DNA of 64,000 nucleotides from Weissella halotolerans DSM 20190 (GCF_000420365.1 NZ_ATUU01000001.1:248001-312000), one strand, 5' to 3'. Positions 16,468 through 25,938 are shown, counted from the first letter of the stretch. Made by a program: numbers and translations. Notes: generated from the letters alone by a model not told the origin.

Positions 16468-17451
16468 TTACCCCCACATCGCATACTGATAAATAAAGAA
16501 AAGCATGCCAATAAAGCTAAGCCCAAACAGTAACCAAGAGCTTATTGGCATCGCATCACCCACCGCTAAGTGTTGGCTAATGGCTTTCTTTTCATCGTCC
16601 ACTAGTGCTTGGTCTTGTGCAATATTTTTGGCCAATTGTTCCTCAGAAAAAGCAACTTGCTTTTCCTTTTGCTCTTCTTGATAAGCTTTCTTTTCAGTCC
16701 GACTAAGCGTATTAAACCACTTATTCCATGCCTGATAATCATCTGCAATCTCTTTTGTTGAACCAAAGGCTTTTAAATCGCCATATTGAATCCACATCGC
16801 TTTGTCAGTAAACTCACGCACTTGAGCTAAGGAGTGCGAAACAAAAAAGATGGTCTTACCCTGAGCCTTGAATTCGTGCATTTTACTCAAGGCTTTTTGG
16901 GCAAAGGTTTGATCGCCCACGGATAGGGCTTCATCAATAATTAAGATATCTGGATCCTGATGTACTGCAATCGAGAAACCAAGCTTAGCCTTCATTCCAG
17001 ATGAATAGTCCTTTACAGGCTGATCGATAAATTCACCTAAATCCGAAAAATCAATGATATCATTCATTTGCGCATCAATTTCTTTATTTGACTTACCCAT
17101 CATTAACGATTTAAGACGAATATTTTCCCGCCCCGTCAACTGAGCCCGTAGACCGGCACCAACTGCTAACAGCGTTGTTTCTCCGTTGATCGTTAATTCA
17201 CCTGAGGTTGGTAGCAAAAGTCCACTTAAAATGTTAAGCAAGGTCGACTTTCCAGACCCATTAACACCAACAATCCCAACAACGTCGCCTTCGTAGACTT
17301 CAAAGCTAATCCCCTTTAAGGCCCAAAATTTTTGTACCCCTTTACCAACTGGATTAATCATCGCGCGAATTTTCTCGGATTTACTTTTACCTAAATCAAA
17401 TGTTTTTGTGAGGTACTTGGCAGAAACCTTCACTTTTCGCTCTTCGCTCAT
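16468..17451 (-). CDS. tagH: Teichoic acid ABC exporter ATPase TagH
   Basis: The ATP-binding subunit powers TagG. Walker A GIVGVNGSGKST is at about 78-89. The LAVGAGLRAQLTGRENI block is typical of polysaccharide exporters. The ABC signature YSSGMKAKLGFS, Walker B ILIIDEALSVGD and switch histidine (FVSHS) follow. After the nucleotide domain is a charged region (QEEQKEKQ...) and a single C-terminal membrane helix (LLFGLSFIGMLFFIYQYAM). It is shorter than the Bacillus form, which carries a large extracytoplasmic domain. Start choice: MSEERK at 17451; an in-frame ATG at 17460 is closer to the GGAG and remains possible. Confidence 0.9.
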   Translation of the reverse strand: MSEERKVKVSAKYLTKTFDLGKSKSEKIRAMINPVGKGVQKFWALKGISFEVYEGDVVGIVGVNGSGKSTLLNILSGLLLPTSGELTINGETTLLAVGAGLRAQLTGRENIRLKSLMMGKSNKEIDAQMNDIIDFSDLGEFIDQPVKDYSSGMKAKLGFSIAVHQDPDILIIDEALSVGDQTFAQKALSKMHEFKAQGKTIFFVSHSLAQVREFTDKAMWIQYGDLKAFGSTKEIADDYQAWNKWFNTLSRTEKKAYQEEQKEKQVAFSEEQLAKNIAQDQALVDDEKKAISQHLAVGDAMPISSWLLFGLSFIGMLFFIYQYAMWG

Positions 17452-17558
17452 GTTTATCATTAGCTCCTTCATTTGTAAAAAAATACTAATCCCAGTCTAA
17501 TTCGTCATCAAACTAAGCGCTATGCAATCATTTTCATGCCCATCACTCATTAACTGCA

Positions 17559-19289
17559 CTATCTTGAACTTTCATGCTGCCGATAGCGCTGCACAAACTT
17601 ATAAGCCAAGAAAATAGCCATGCCCAACCAGGCAAAAAGATTAACGGCCATTAAACCATTAAACAACTTGCCAGGTTGGTAGGCAAGCTCCAACTGGTTA
17701 AAGCCCGGTTGTGCCTGCACTTTTACTGCACCAATGGGGCTTAAACGATAGTCTTTACTCGTGAGTTTTTTCCCATTTAGCCAAAGTTTAGTATGGCGAT
17801 ATTTCACCACGCTGACAGTCGTTAATTTAGCATTTTGACTGTACCAGGTTACTATGAGTTTCCCCTGGTGAACGCGTTTTTTAAAGTGCCTGTTTTCAGC
17901 AATTTCCTGCTGATAGTTGAGATAGGCCTGACTGGTAGCGGATCCACTTGTTTGCATTGGTAGATAATCTGGTGTTGGCTTGTAGGTGTATATTAACGCC
18001 TGTCCAAAGTCTGGCGAGGTAAACTTATCCCGCAAGGCCTGTCCCGATAACCGCTGAACCATATTAAAACGACTCTTTAACACATGGTCACTCCCCCAAT
18101 TTTCCGCAGACTTTTGCACGTCTGCTAATAGGGTAAGTGTACTTAATAGCGTCACAATCGCTAGTGCTAAACGCTTACCGTCAATCTGATTAGGCGCTGG
18201 TTCATGCGTATCAGCTAACATTGTCAAACTTAGTCCCAATCCCAACAAGAGTAGGATACTAGCCGGTCCTAACAAGCGGTAAGGAAACTGAAGCATACTC
18301 AAGCCCGGTATCCATTTAAAAAAGGTATCCCATGGTAATAAACTAGTCGAGGCAATCAACAAGCTGCCACCCACTATCGTTACCGTCTTGTTAAGAAGAG
18401 TCCAACGCTGCCAATTAAACAAGCTTAAAGCAACTTGACAGGTAACTAAAAGCGCCATCCACAAGGACATCTGACTACCATCAGCTGTGAAATTAACGAT
18501 GCCATTGCTTAATGGAATCGTATTTTTGAAGGGTGCCAGCAAATGGTTAGAGCTATAAAGTTCTAACATAGCTCCCCAGACATTACTCGTTAGTAATAGG
18601 GTCAATAGGGCCGACCACATCACCTTTTTTACTAAGTCCACCCGTTTACTAGTCTTAAACCAGGCAATTACAAAGAAAATAGCCAAAATCACGACCAAAA
18701 ACAGCGTCGATAAGACATGGGTTTGCATCATGGCCGTGACTGCTAATGTTAATTCTAAAACTTTAACCGGTTCTTTAGGCTGACGAATCATTCTGGTGGC
18801 TGCCGCAATCCCTAATGGCATCAAAGCGGTCCCCCAAGCTAAAAACTGCTGGTTTAAGGTCCAAGTACTAATACAATACGTTGTCACAAAAAAGAGTGCT
18901 AACCACACACTATAATTCTTACGCACCCGATTGGTACGTAACAAATAATACATACTCAGCGCTGCCAAAAGGTTAACCAGCCAGTCTGACACTAACTGGT
19001 ACTTAAACCAGGAACCTGTTATGAGGAGTAACCAGCCATTAAAATACGCCAGATAGGGTCCGTAGAGAGCATTCACCACCCGTCCTGACTGAAAAAAACC
19101 ATCTAAGGAGATGAAATACTGATAATCCCCACGTTTAATTTGCATCATCGCATCGTAAAAACGATTTAAATGAAAAGATGAATCCCCACCCAGGATGAGT
19201 GCATGTTGGTTCAGCTGTGGTAATAACACAATCGCTGAAAAAATGGCAAAAATGACAATGATCGAGCCATTGCGTTTAAGCTTTTCCAT
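17559..19289 (-). CDS. Polytopic membrane protein of a wall-polymer locus (6-PTP/YfhO-like)
   Basis: This is a 577-residue protein with about a dozen hydrophobic helices and a C-terminal soluble beta-rich segment (about 430-555) ending in one more helix. Near the N-terminus, after helix 1, is LGGDSSFHLNRFYDA. Its G-D-x-x-F-H-L-x-R pattern is typical of the membrane proteins annotated as 6-pyruvoyl-tetrahydropterin synthase-related or YfhO-like, thought to be GT-C type glycosyltransferases. The start is fixed by AAAGGAG overlapping the stop of the preceding gene; longer readings have no ribosome site. It probably adds a sugar outside the membrane to the exported polymer. Substrate unknown. Confidence 0.8.
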   Translation of the reverse strand: MEKLKRNGSIIVIFAIFSAIVLLPQLNQHALILGGDSSFHLNRFYDAMMQIKRGDYQYFISLDGFFQSGRVVNALYGPYLAYFNGWLLLITGSWFKYQLVSDWLVNLLAALSMYYLLRTNRVRKNYSVWLALFFVTTYCISTWTLNQQFLAWGTALMPLGIAAATRMIRQPKEPVKVLELTLAVTAMMQTHVLSTLFLVVILAIFFVIAWFKTSKRVDLVKKVMWSALLTLLLTSNVWGAMLELYSSNHLLAPFKNTIPLSNGIVNFTADGSQMSLWMALLVTCQVALSLFNWQRWTLLNKTVTIVGGSLLIASTSLLPWDTFFKWIPGLSMLQFPYRLLGPASILLLLGLGLSLTMLADTHEPAPNQIDGKRLALAIVTLLSTLTLLADVQKSAENWGSDHVLKSRFNMVQRLSGQALRDKFTSPDFGQALIYTYKPTPDYLPMQTSGSATSQAYLNYQQEIAENRHFKKRVHQGKLIVTWYSQNAKLTTVSVVKYRHTKLWLNGKKLTSKDYRLSPIGAVKVQAQPGFNQLELAYQPGKLFNGLMAVNLFAWLGMAIFLAYKFVQRYRQHESSR

Positions 19290-19293
19290 GGTT

Positions 19294-21879
19294 CTATTCT
19301 CCTTTAAAAAGCTGATCAAATTGTTTTAAGGTCAGCTGATTATGTTGAGTTGCATCAAAATCCTTTAAACGGGTATAGCGTCCTGCAGCCATCAATTCAA
19401 GACCTGCTAACAAGGCTGCCTCATCATTGCCCTCAGTCAACAAGCCGTAACTTCCGTTAGCTAACAGTTCAATATTAGCCAACACATTAGAGGCCATGAT
19501 ATTTTTCTTCAGTACCATCGCTTCCATCAAAGCAATTGACTGACCCTCCGTATGACTTGGCAACAAGAACACATCAGCCTGGGCGATGGCCGGAAAGGTA
19601 TTTTCTGCATAACCATAAAAGTGTATATAATCTTGTGCCTGATGTTCCAATACGAGTTCATAAAGTAGCGGTGCATAATGGCCGACATCATTACCAAAGA
19701 TTTTCAACTCAACTTCTGGATACCGTGCATGCAGCTTGATAAAGGCCAAAATTAAATTATCTAGGTTCTTTTCTGGTGAAAGTCGTGAATTCGTGATAAA
19801 GGTCCGAGCTGCCCGACTAGGATCGGGTTGATGGAGACTAGCCACCCGTTTATCCAAATCGATGTGGCCAAAGGTAGCTGCCGTAATATCGGCACTATTC
19901 GTCATATCAACCGTTGCTCTTAATTCACTAATATCGAGTGGCTTATAGGTCACCTGAGCCTTAGACAAAGCGATAATATGGTCGGCATCAATAATATTAG
20001 TTAATACCCCACTCCGATTAATGTATTTTCCAAGCTTGCGGTCATTAATTTTTCGGGTCCCTTCTGAAACTGACAACGTTTTATCAAAGAGTCGCCAAAA
20101 ATAGAGATAATGTAAGGTCTTAGGATTCTTGAGCTGACCGTCAATCTTTTTATGTGTTTCTAACCACATATCATTATGCAAGACATTATAGGTCTGTTTG
20201 GCATCAGTAGCTGCAATCCACTGGCCGTTATTCATCACATAACTATCAAAATCAATTGCGACATCAAAGGACTGATTACCAACTAACCGGCTCGTATTCA
20301 GGGCCGCTTGTTTTTTTGAATATAAGGCATGCATCCAAGGGAAACGACCGTATTTTTCAGCTAAGCTTTTACCAAACAATTTTAACCAACCATATGAACT
20401 TTCGCCACGCACAACAAAAACGCGCACCTGGTCCGTCAGCTTATTAAAATTATTGTAAAAGGCAATATCATGGCGGTTATCAGCTGTTAGCAAACTTACA
20501 TCGTAGCGCTCATAATCTAAATGGTTAACCAAATTAATTAAAGCGGCTGAAATACCATTATTTTGCATCCCACCAGTATAAATTAACACCTTCTTCTTAC
20601 CTAGCTGGGCTTTAACAATGGCTGGATCATCAGACCGGTCTTGGCTTACTAAGGTCATCAATTTTTCAGTTGTATGCCCATGATCGTGACTCACAAAGCG
20701 CTGCTTAAAATCATCATAGTTGGCCTGATACTGGCTAAAGTCACCAGCTTTAACGTACGTTGCCAAATCTGTTAAGTTCGAAAAAGAAGGCCCTGGCAAA
20801 GACTCTAGGGGGAAATAATAACCCCGTTCTTTTTGATAAGCCTCAGCGTCCGGATTAAAGAAGATGATTGGCTTATCAGTCAACAAGAAGTCAAAGAAAA
20901 TGGACGAAAAGTCGGTTACCAAAAGGTCCGTTACGGCTAATAAATCATTGGCATTAATGCCATCATTGACCAAAAAATTAGCTACCGCGTCAATTTTTTT
21001 AATTCGGTTATAGACAAAAGGATGCACCTTCATCAAAATATTGTACCGATCACCTAGTTGCTGCCTAACCTGTTCATATGTATTCACATAGTCTAACGCC
21101 ACTTCCATTGGTCGGCGGCGCAAATCATCTGGTTTCCAAGTCGGCGCATATACTAAGGTTGGTTTATCATTAGCAAATTGATAATGGTTCACCAAATATT
21201 GCCGCAAGCGAGCCTGACTAGTCTGATTAAAAAAGACATCATTACGTGGATAACCGACTTCAGCAATTTTACCTGGATACAGCCCATTTAGGCGATAATC
21301 GGTCAACAATAGATTCGTCGTATGCTGATTAGGCGAAACAATATAGTCTGCCATCATAAAATTACGCATCACATTCCATGAATCAAAATTACCTTCAGGC
21401 ATAGCATAACCCATAGACTTTAAGGGCGTGCCATGCCAAGTATTAATGTAGACTTGATCTGTTTTCTTGACAAAAAAGCTTTGTAAAGTTGAATCAGTAA
21501 TCAGATACTTTGCTGACAATAAGGCTTCAACGTAATCGGCTGTATCACGCTCAACCAGGTGAATTTGTGCCGTTTGTGTCAGGTCAATACCATTTAATTC
21601 AAAGGCTAACTTCACTTCTTGTAAATAATCTTTTTGATAAGTAATATAATGCTGCGCTTGCGGTGCTGTTTTTAATAAATAAGTAAGCATTTGCACGGGT
21701 GAATCAGTAAAATTCTGACCATCCCGCGTTTCATAAAAATAAGTCTGTTCTCGAACGGCTATCTTGTTATAATGGGCCGCATACATTCGCGAAATTAATT
21801 TGAAATTTGACGTTTCACGTACAACCCGTCGTAAACCATTATTGAATTTATTTGCTGTTTTATAGAAAAGTTTATTCAT
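19294..21879 (-). CDS. Bifunctional TagF-like glycerophosphotransferase fused to a GT4 glycosyltransferase
   Basis: The 861-residue protein has two complete halves. The first half (about 1-420) is TagF-like: VYINTWHGTPLKSMGYAMPEG, ILMKVHPFVYNR, and TDLLVTDFSSIFFDF. The second half (about 440-861) is a GT-B family 4 glycosyltransferase: it starts KVLIYTGGMQNNGISAALINL and has FITNSRLSPEKNLDNLI, FYGYAENTFPAIAQADVFLLPS and the HTEGQSIALMEAM donor motif. No internal stop or frame break. Coupling polyglycerol-phosphate synthesis with glycosylation in one polypeptide would let chain growth and sugar decoration proceed together. That is inference. It precedes the polytopic protein with 4 bp separation of stop and next ATG. 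Confidence 0.88.
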   Translation of the reverse strand: MNKLFYKTANKFNNGLRRVVRETSNFKLISRMYAAHYNKIAVREQTYFYETRDGQNFTDSPVQMLTYLLKTAPQAQHYITYQKDYLQEVKLAFELNGIDLTQTAQIHLVERDTADYVEALLSAKYLITDSTLQSFFVKKTDQVYINTWHGTPLKSMGYAMPEGNFDSWNVMRNFMMADYIVSPNQHTTNLLLTDYRLNGLYPGKIAEVGYPRNDVFFNQTSQARLRQYLVNHYQFANDKPTLVYAPTWKPDDLRRRPMEVALDYVNTYEQVRQQLGDRYNILMKVHPFVYNRIKKIDAVANFLVNDGINANDLLAVTDLLVTDFSSIFFDFLLTDKPIIFFNPDAEAYQKERGYYFPLESLPGPSFSNLTDLATYVKAGDFSQYQANYDDFKQRFVSHDHGHTTEKLMTLVSQDRSDDPAIVKAQLGKKKVLIYTGGMQNNGISAALINLVNHLDYERYDVSLLTADNRHDIAFYNNFNKLTDQVRVFVVRGESSYGWLKLFGKSLAEKYGRFPWMHALYSKKQAALNTSRLVGNQSFDVAIDFDSYVMNNGQWIAATDAKQTYNVLHNDMWLETHKKIDGQLKNPKTLHYLYFWRLFDKTLSVSEGTRKINDRKLGKYINRSGVLTNIIDADHIIALSKAQVTYKPLDISELRATVDMTNSADITAATFGHIDLDKRVASLHQPDPSRAARTFITNSRLSPEKNLDNLILAFIKLHARYPEVELKIFGNDVGHYAPLLYELVLEHQAQDYIHFYGYAENTFPAIAQADVFLLPSHTEGQSIALMEAMVLKKNIMASNVLANIELLANGSYGLLTEGNDEAALLAGLELMAAGRYTRLKDFDATQHNQLTLKQFDQLFKGE

Positions 21880-21923
21880 GTTTATTCCTGACTTTTTTAT
21901 CTTTGACCACTACAATCGTTTTC

Positions 21924-22490
21924 TCATTTTTGGCGGATATTTTTACCCGGCACACCCACAATAACGGCATAATCAGGAAAACTTTTAGTAACCACCGCAT
22001 TTGCTCCGGTTGTCGCATGATGGCCAATATGAATTGGACCGATTAAAGTTGACCCAGAACCAAAACTAGCCCGATATTCAATCCGTGGACTGTCTTGACT
22101 ACCTTGACCAAGATTACCAATCGTCACATTATGCCGAAAAACACTATGCCCACCAACATAAGCATGTGAATTGATAATGACACCATAAGGATGAAAAAAC
22201 TTGCTCCCCTGGCCAATATATGCACTGGCTGGCAGGTGCGAATTCAATTTACCTTCCGTAACTTTAATATTAAGTTTTAGATAGATTTTTCGCCAAATCT
22301 TTTTTCGCACAGAATGGGGCTTGGAATAATACAAGTTAATACGCCCTAGTCGGTAAATAAATACCAACCACTTCGACCAGTATTCTGGCTGTAACCTTAC
22401 ATCCTGCCAGACGTAGTCAGAAAACTGGACGCGCCCATCAAGGCCCATGATAACTTGAACAAGTTTATTTTTTAGTTGTTTACGATTCAT
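21924..22490 (-). CDS. Left-handed beta-helix acetyltransferase (serine acetyltransferase-like)
   Basis: The 188-residue enzyme has a helical N-terminal half and a hexapeptide-repeat C-terminal half. The repeats are visible as AYIGQGSKFFHPYGVIINSHAYVGGHSVFRHNVTIG and IGPIHIGHHATTGANAVVTK, ending PDYAVIVGVPGKNI, as in SAT/sugar O-acetyltransferases. The position at the head of the wall-polymer locus favours acetylation of a sugar or polymer unit over cysteine biosynthesis, since no cysteine synthase is nearby. It uses acetyl-CoA. First gene of the run; a long structured leader precedes it. Confidence 0.8.
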   Translation of the reverse strand: MNRKQLKNKLVQVIMGLDGRVQFSDYVWQDVRLQPEYWSKWLVFIYRLGRINLYYSKPHSVRKKIWRKIYLKLNIKVTEGKLNSHLPASAYIGQGSKFFHPYGVIINSHAYVGGHSVFRHNVTIGNLGQGSQDSPRIEYRASFGSGSTLIGPIHIGHHATTGANAVVTKSFPDYAVIVGVPGKNIRQK

Positions 22491-22775
22491 GTCGTGTTAA
22501 CCCTCTTCGAATTTAGTATGATCATCGCATGGCAGGTCCACAACTAGAGTTGACCATGCTCGCCCCGCCTCTAATCATTTTACAGCTTCATGTGCTAGGC
22601 TCAAACTTTTAGCCCCAAATCTTAAGACAGAAGTAAAAAATAGTTTCTCTTAGTTCACCCCTACTTATAGATGACAAAAAAGGCCCTATGCTAATCCTTG
22701 CTTAAGCAAGTCATTATAACATAACGCCTTTATAGACAACATATTTTGAAGTTGCCAATTCATTTTAAATCTAAG
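22491..22775 (-). promoter_or_regulatory. Long leader/promoter region ahead of the wall-polymer locus
   Basis: A gene-free 300-bp gap. On the minus strand a -10 TATAAT-like element (22715-22720) is preceded by only a poor -35. A CTTGC-TTAA-GCAAG hairpin follows. About 60 nt before the acetyltransferase ATG is a long-range stem GCATGG/CCATGC with an inner AAC/GTT pair. None matches a riboswitch class I know. GGCCTTTTTT after the CTTGC hairpin could be a terminator for the Fur-family gene or an attenuator. Confidence 0.35.
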
Positions 22776-22790
22776 CCACCATGCCTGCCC

Positions 22791-23261
22791 TTAGTCTATT
22801 TCTGTTTGGTCAGTAGCTAAACGTTCTTGACACTGTGGACATAACCCTTTAACCATGACCTCGTAATTTTGAATATGATAGCCTGTTGCTTGACTAGCGG
22901 CATTCGGTAACTGGCTAAAGTCAAAATTATTAGCATCTGCAATCCGGCCACAGCGTACACAGATGACGTGGTAATGGGGATGCCCAAAGTAATCATAATG
23001 CCGCTTGCCATCCTGTTCACTATCGATGGCTAAAACTAACTGACAGGTTTCCAAAATATCTAAGGTATTGTAAATTGTCGCTAGACTATACTGATGGCCT
23101 TGTTTTAATAAGTCCTGGTAAATCATGTCTGCTGTCGGATATTGATCAGTCGAAACAAGGTAGTGCAAAATAGTCTTGCGTGGCGCAGTCAATTTATGAC
23201 CGGCTTCCTGTAATGTGACCAGGGCTGCTTGATAATCATCTACCATTGTTGGTTGCGCCAT
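22791..23261 (-). CDS. Fur family metalloregulator (Fur/PerR/Zur type)
   Basis: The 156-residue protein has a winged-helix domain (residues about 20-85: KLTAPRKTILHYLV...YSLATIYNTLDIL). The histidine-rich regulatory metal site is FGHPHYHVICVRCG, and CVRC plus CPQC form the structural zinc site near 110 and 147. YDYFGHPHYHVIC fits both Fur and PerR; the key Asp/Asn discriminator is not decisive by eye. It probably forms one transcript with the serine hydrolase gene 15 bp upstream; the nearby fetAB pair suggests iron. The Shine-Dalgarno AGAAAGG abuts the first ATG, so the second ATG at 23246 is a possible alternative start. Confidence 0.9.
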   Translation of the reverse strand: MAQPTMVDDYQAALVTLQEAGHKLTAPRKTILHYLVSTDQYPTADMIYQDLLKQGHQYSLATIYNTLDILETCQLVLAIDSEQDGKRHYDYFGHPHYHVICVRCGRIADANNFDFSQLPNAASQATGYHIQNYEVMVKGLCPQCQERLATDQTEID

Positions 23262-23276
23262 CCTTTCTACATTAAT

Positions 23277-24431
23277 CTAGCTAAAGCTAGATAGGTGACT
23301 ATTCGTTAACATTGTTTGGTATATTTGCTTTGCTAAATCGCTGTTTTGTCGTCCCTTAGAATTAAAATGGTTGCTTAACAAGACGACTGCCCGCTGGCCG
23401 GTCTGATCAATATAAATACTTGACTCAAAGCCTAACATAATCCCATGTAAATAGTAAGGGGCCGGCTTGGCTTGACTGTAAAGGCCTCCACTATAACTCT
23501 CATTGGGATATGGTTTCGTCATCGTTTTGAACTCGCTAGGTGTTAGGAGTTGTCCCGTTAATTCATCACGTACAAGTTGATATGCCGTCCAATCTGAGCT
23601 CATTAAATTACCTGTAGCCACTTCCTGTCGGAAATATTTTGAATCAACATCTAATTTGTGGCCATTACGGTAGCCAATTGCATGCCGATCATTTTTAAAA
23701 TAACTATCTGCTCCTATTAACCGATACTGACCAAAGGTGGCTTCGCGATTACGTGTGTAAGAATGGCCAGTTAATTGGTACAAGACACCAGCCAATAACT
23801 GATAATTTACCGCCTTATAATGCCATTGTTCAGGTTTTCCCTGATATTTAGTATGTTGGGCAACGTAGCGGTAAAACTCTTTTTCAGAAAGCATCTGTTT
23901 AGGAAAAGGAACATCTTGATAACCACTCATCATTGTCAAAAGGTCTTTAATGGTAACCGTTTGGCTACCTGCTAATTTTGGATAGAAGCGAGCAAGTTTC
24001 GTATCAACTGATAAATGATGTTGTTTCAAAGCCCGTATAACCATCACAGCCGTTAAATTCTTAGTAATCGAAGCCAAGGGATAGACAGAATCAGGCTGAT
24101 TTTTAATCTGTTTGTCCTGATTAGCCCAACCATACCCCTTATGCAGTACGGGCTTATCATGGTCAATCACTAGGGCTGATCCTGAATAACCAGCCTTTTG
24201 TAACTGTTGGTCAACTTGCTTTCCCCAGGTTGTCTGCGGTTGAACAAGGCCTAAAGTCTGCCGTCGACCAGCAATCTTTTCCTGTTGACGGCGCACCTTC
24301 AGTCGTCGTTGCCGTTCTTGACCGGCCTGCCACTGCTGATAGTAACCCACGACCTGCCAAGTAATAAAAAGCGTTAACAATAAAATGATTAAGAGCAAGC
24401 TAGCTTTAAGCCACTTTCTTGGAACCTTCAT
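23277..24431 (-). CDS. Membrane-anchored serine hydrolase (beta-lactamase/PBP-like fold)
   Basis: The start at 24431 follows GGGGAAAG; a longer reading lacks a site. The 384-residue product has a signal-anchor helix (about 11-31), then a class C beta-lactamase-like domain with nucleophile motif S-I-T-K (PLASITKNLTAVM). The second motif position reads HYKAVNYQLL. The usual Y-x-N is thus Y-K-A, as in some lactobacillar homologues. A YSGGLYSQA stretch near 310 may mark the third motif area. The extracytoplasmic domain probably acts on peptidoglycan peptides or D-Ala esters rather than antibiotics; not provable here. It is followed 15 bp later by the Fur-family gene. Confidence 0.82.
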   Translation of the reverse strand: MKVPRKWLKASLLLIILLLTLFITWQVVGYYQQWQAGQERQRRLKVRRQQEKIAGRRQTLGLVQPQTTWGKQVDQQLQKAGYSGSALVIDHDKPVLHKGYGWANQDKQIKNQPDSVYPLASITKNLTAVMVIRALKQHHLSVDTKLARFYPKLAGSQTVTIKDLLTMMSGYQDVPFPKQMLSEKEFYRYVAQHTKYQGKPEQWHYKAVNYQLLAGVLYQLTGHSYTRNREATFGQYRLIGADSYFKNDRHAIGYRNGHKLDVDSKYFRQEVATGNLMSSDWTAYQLVRDELTGQLLTPSEFKTMTKPYPNESYSGGLYSQAKPAPYYLHGIMLGFESSIYIDQTGQRAVVLLSNHFNSKGRQNSDLAKQIYQTMLTNSHLSSFS

Positions 24432-24499
24432 AGTTTCTTTCCCCAAATGAATTAATTTCCTTTAATCCCCCGATTAAAAGGTCATGTTAGATTATGCTC

Positions 24500-25279
24500 T
24501 TATTGGTCCTCTTTTGGCAATGCTAATTGCCAATGCTGGTTAAAGAACCGTTTGACTGCCCGATAACTTGCATAAACACTCGCAATCCCCGTAGCTGAAA
24601 GGAGCATGAACACCACCACAATTTGATACTTAATCGCTCTAATTGGATCAATCCCGACCATAATTAAACCAGACATCATCCCTGGCAAGGAAACAATACC
24701 ATACGTTCGTACCGAGTCAATAGTAGGCTGCATCCCTGTCCGAATTGCCTCACGGGCAATATCACCTACCGCTAGACTTGGTTTGGCCCCCAATGCTAAT
24801 CGTTCCAAAACCATTTGCTGTTGATCATGAAATTGCTGGTTCAGACTCCGATAAACCAATCCCGTAGCCGTCATTGCATTGCCAGCCACCATTCCAGTAA
24901 TTGGAATCAATTGGAAGGGGGCAAAGGCAATCACCTTGGTCAAAACTAAGATGCCAACCGTTAACGTTGTGGCAATCAAAAGGCCCCACCAAGAAATCCA
25001 AAAAGCTCCTGGGATTCCTTGACTACGCCGCTGACCATTACGGGCGGCATTATAGATAATAAAGAGTTCCATAATCATCGTTAAAGCGATATTATCCACT
25101 TTAAAGATGAATTTGAGCAAATAACCCACGATAATAAGTTGCACAACTGCCCGGATAACTGAAATGATCGTTTCTTTTTCAATGTGCAATTTCTGCTGGT
25201 AGCTAATTCCTAAGGAAACCAACACTAAAGCCAATGAGAGGATTAATGACGTATTACTTATATCGACTGTCTGATTCAT
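24500..25279 (-). CDS. fetB: FetB-like ABC permease (iron export, UPF0014)
   Basis: The 259-residue integral membrane protein has about seven helices and matches the FetB/YbbM family: IVGYLLKFIF, then PITGMVAGNAMTATGLVYRSL and the highly conserved GMQPTIDSVRTYGIVSLPGMMSGLI segment. With FetA it forms an exporter implicated in iron homeostasis and peroxide resistance in E. coli. Start overlaps the fetA stop (ATGA). 259 residues is standard. A Fur-family regulator gene lies 1.2 kb downstream. Confidence 0.9.
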   Translation of the reverse strand: MNQTVDISNTSLILSLALVLVSLGISYQQKLHIEKETIISVIRAVVQLIIVGYLLKFIFKVDNIALTMIMELFIIYNAARNGQRRSQGIPGAFWISWWGLLIATTLTVGILVLTKVIAFAPFQLIPITGMVAGNAMTATGLVYRSLNQQFHDQQQMVLERLALGAKPSLAVGDIAREAIRTGMQPTIDSVRTYGIVSLPGMMSGLIMVGIDPIRAIKYQIVVVFMLLSATGIASVYASYRAVKRFFNQHWQLALPKEDQ

Positions 25280-25917
25280 GATAATACTCCCCGTCCATCT
25301 TCAATTTTCAAGGTCCATTTAGCACTTTTAATTTCTTGCGCATCATGCGTTACTGAAAGAACAGCAAAATGCGCTTTTGCTTGCATATGTTCAACCAGGT
25401 GCCAAATAGCCGCTTTGGTGTCAGCGTCCAATCCAGTTGATATTTCATCTAAGAGCAACACATCTGGCGCAAAAATTAAATTCCGCGCAACCCCAACTCG
25501 CTGACGCTGCCCACCAGATAAATCATGGATATTTCGATCCAAAAAGTCCGCCGGTAACTCAACCTGTTCTAATAGGGCAACCTGTCGCTTTACATCAGGT
25601 TCTTGCTTTCGGACCAAAAATGGTAAGTCCAGGTTATCGCGAACTGTCTCCCCAAATAGCTGTGCCGCCTGCGTAGCATAAGAGACCCGTTGTCGATACT
25701 CATCAACTGGATATGTCCACTCTTCTTTATCATTTAGTAAAACAAGTCCCGTACTGGCATCAACCAGGCCCGCAATAATTTTTAAAAGGGTGCTCTTCCC
25801 GCTTCCCGATTCACCAATCACCGTTAACCAGTCATCATTGGTTACAGCAAAATTCAAATCAGAAAAAAGAACTTGCTCCCCATAATGTTTTCCAAGATCT
25901 TTCACTGCTAAACGCAT
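25276..25917 (-). CDS. fetA: FetA-like ABC transporter ATP-binding protein
   Basis: The ATPase subunit is paired with FetB. The chosen ATG at 25917 follows GGAGGAAGG; a longer reading to 25950 would run into a terminator hairpin. The 213-residue product has Walker A GESGSGKST (about 35-43), a Q-loop in YATQAAQLFG, signature LSGGQRQRVG, Walker B VLLLDEIS and the switch His in SVTHD. Short ABC proteins of this size are typical of FetA/YbbL. The gene overlaps fetB by 4 bp (ATGA). Confidence 0.9.
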   Translation of the reverse strand: MRLAVKDLGKHYGEQVLFSDLNFAVTNDDWLTVIGESGSGKSTLLKIIAGLVDASTGLVLLNDKEEWTYPVDEYRQRVSYATQAAQLFGETVRDNLDLPFLVRKQEPDVKRQVALLEQVELPADFLDRNIHDLSGGQRQRVGVARNLIFAPDVLLLDEISTGLDADTKAAIWHLVEHMQAKAHFAVLSVTHDAQEIKSAKWTLKIEDGRGVLS

Positions 25918-25938
25918 GTGCCTTCCTCCATCATCGTC

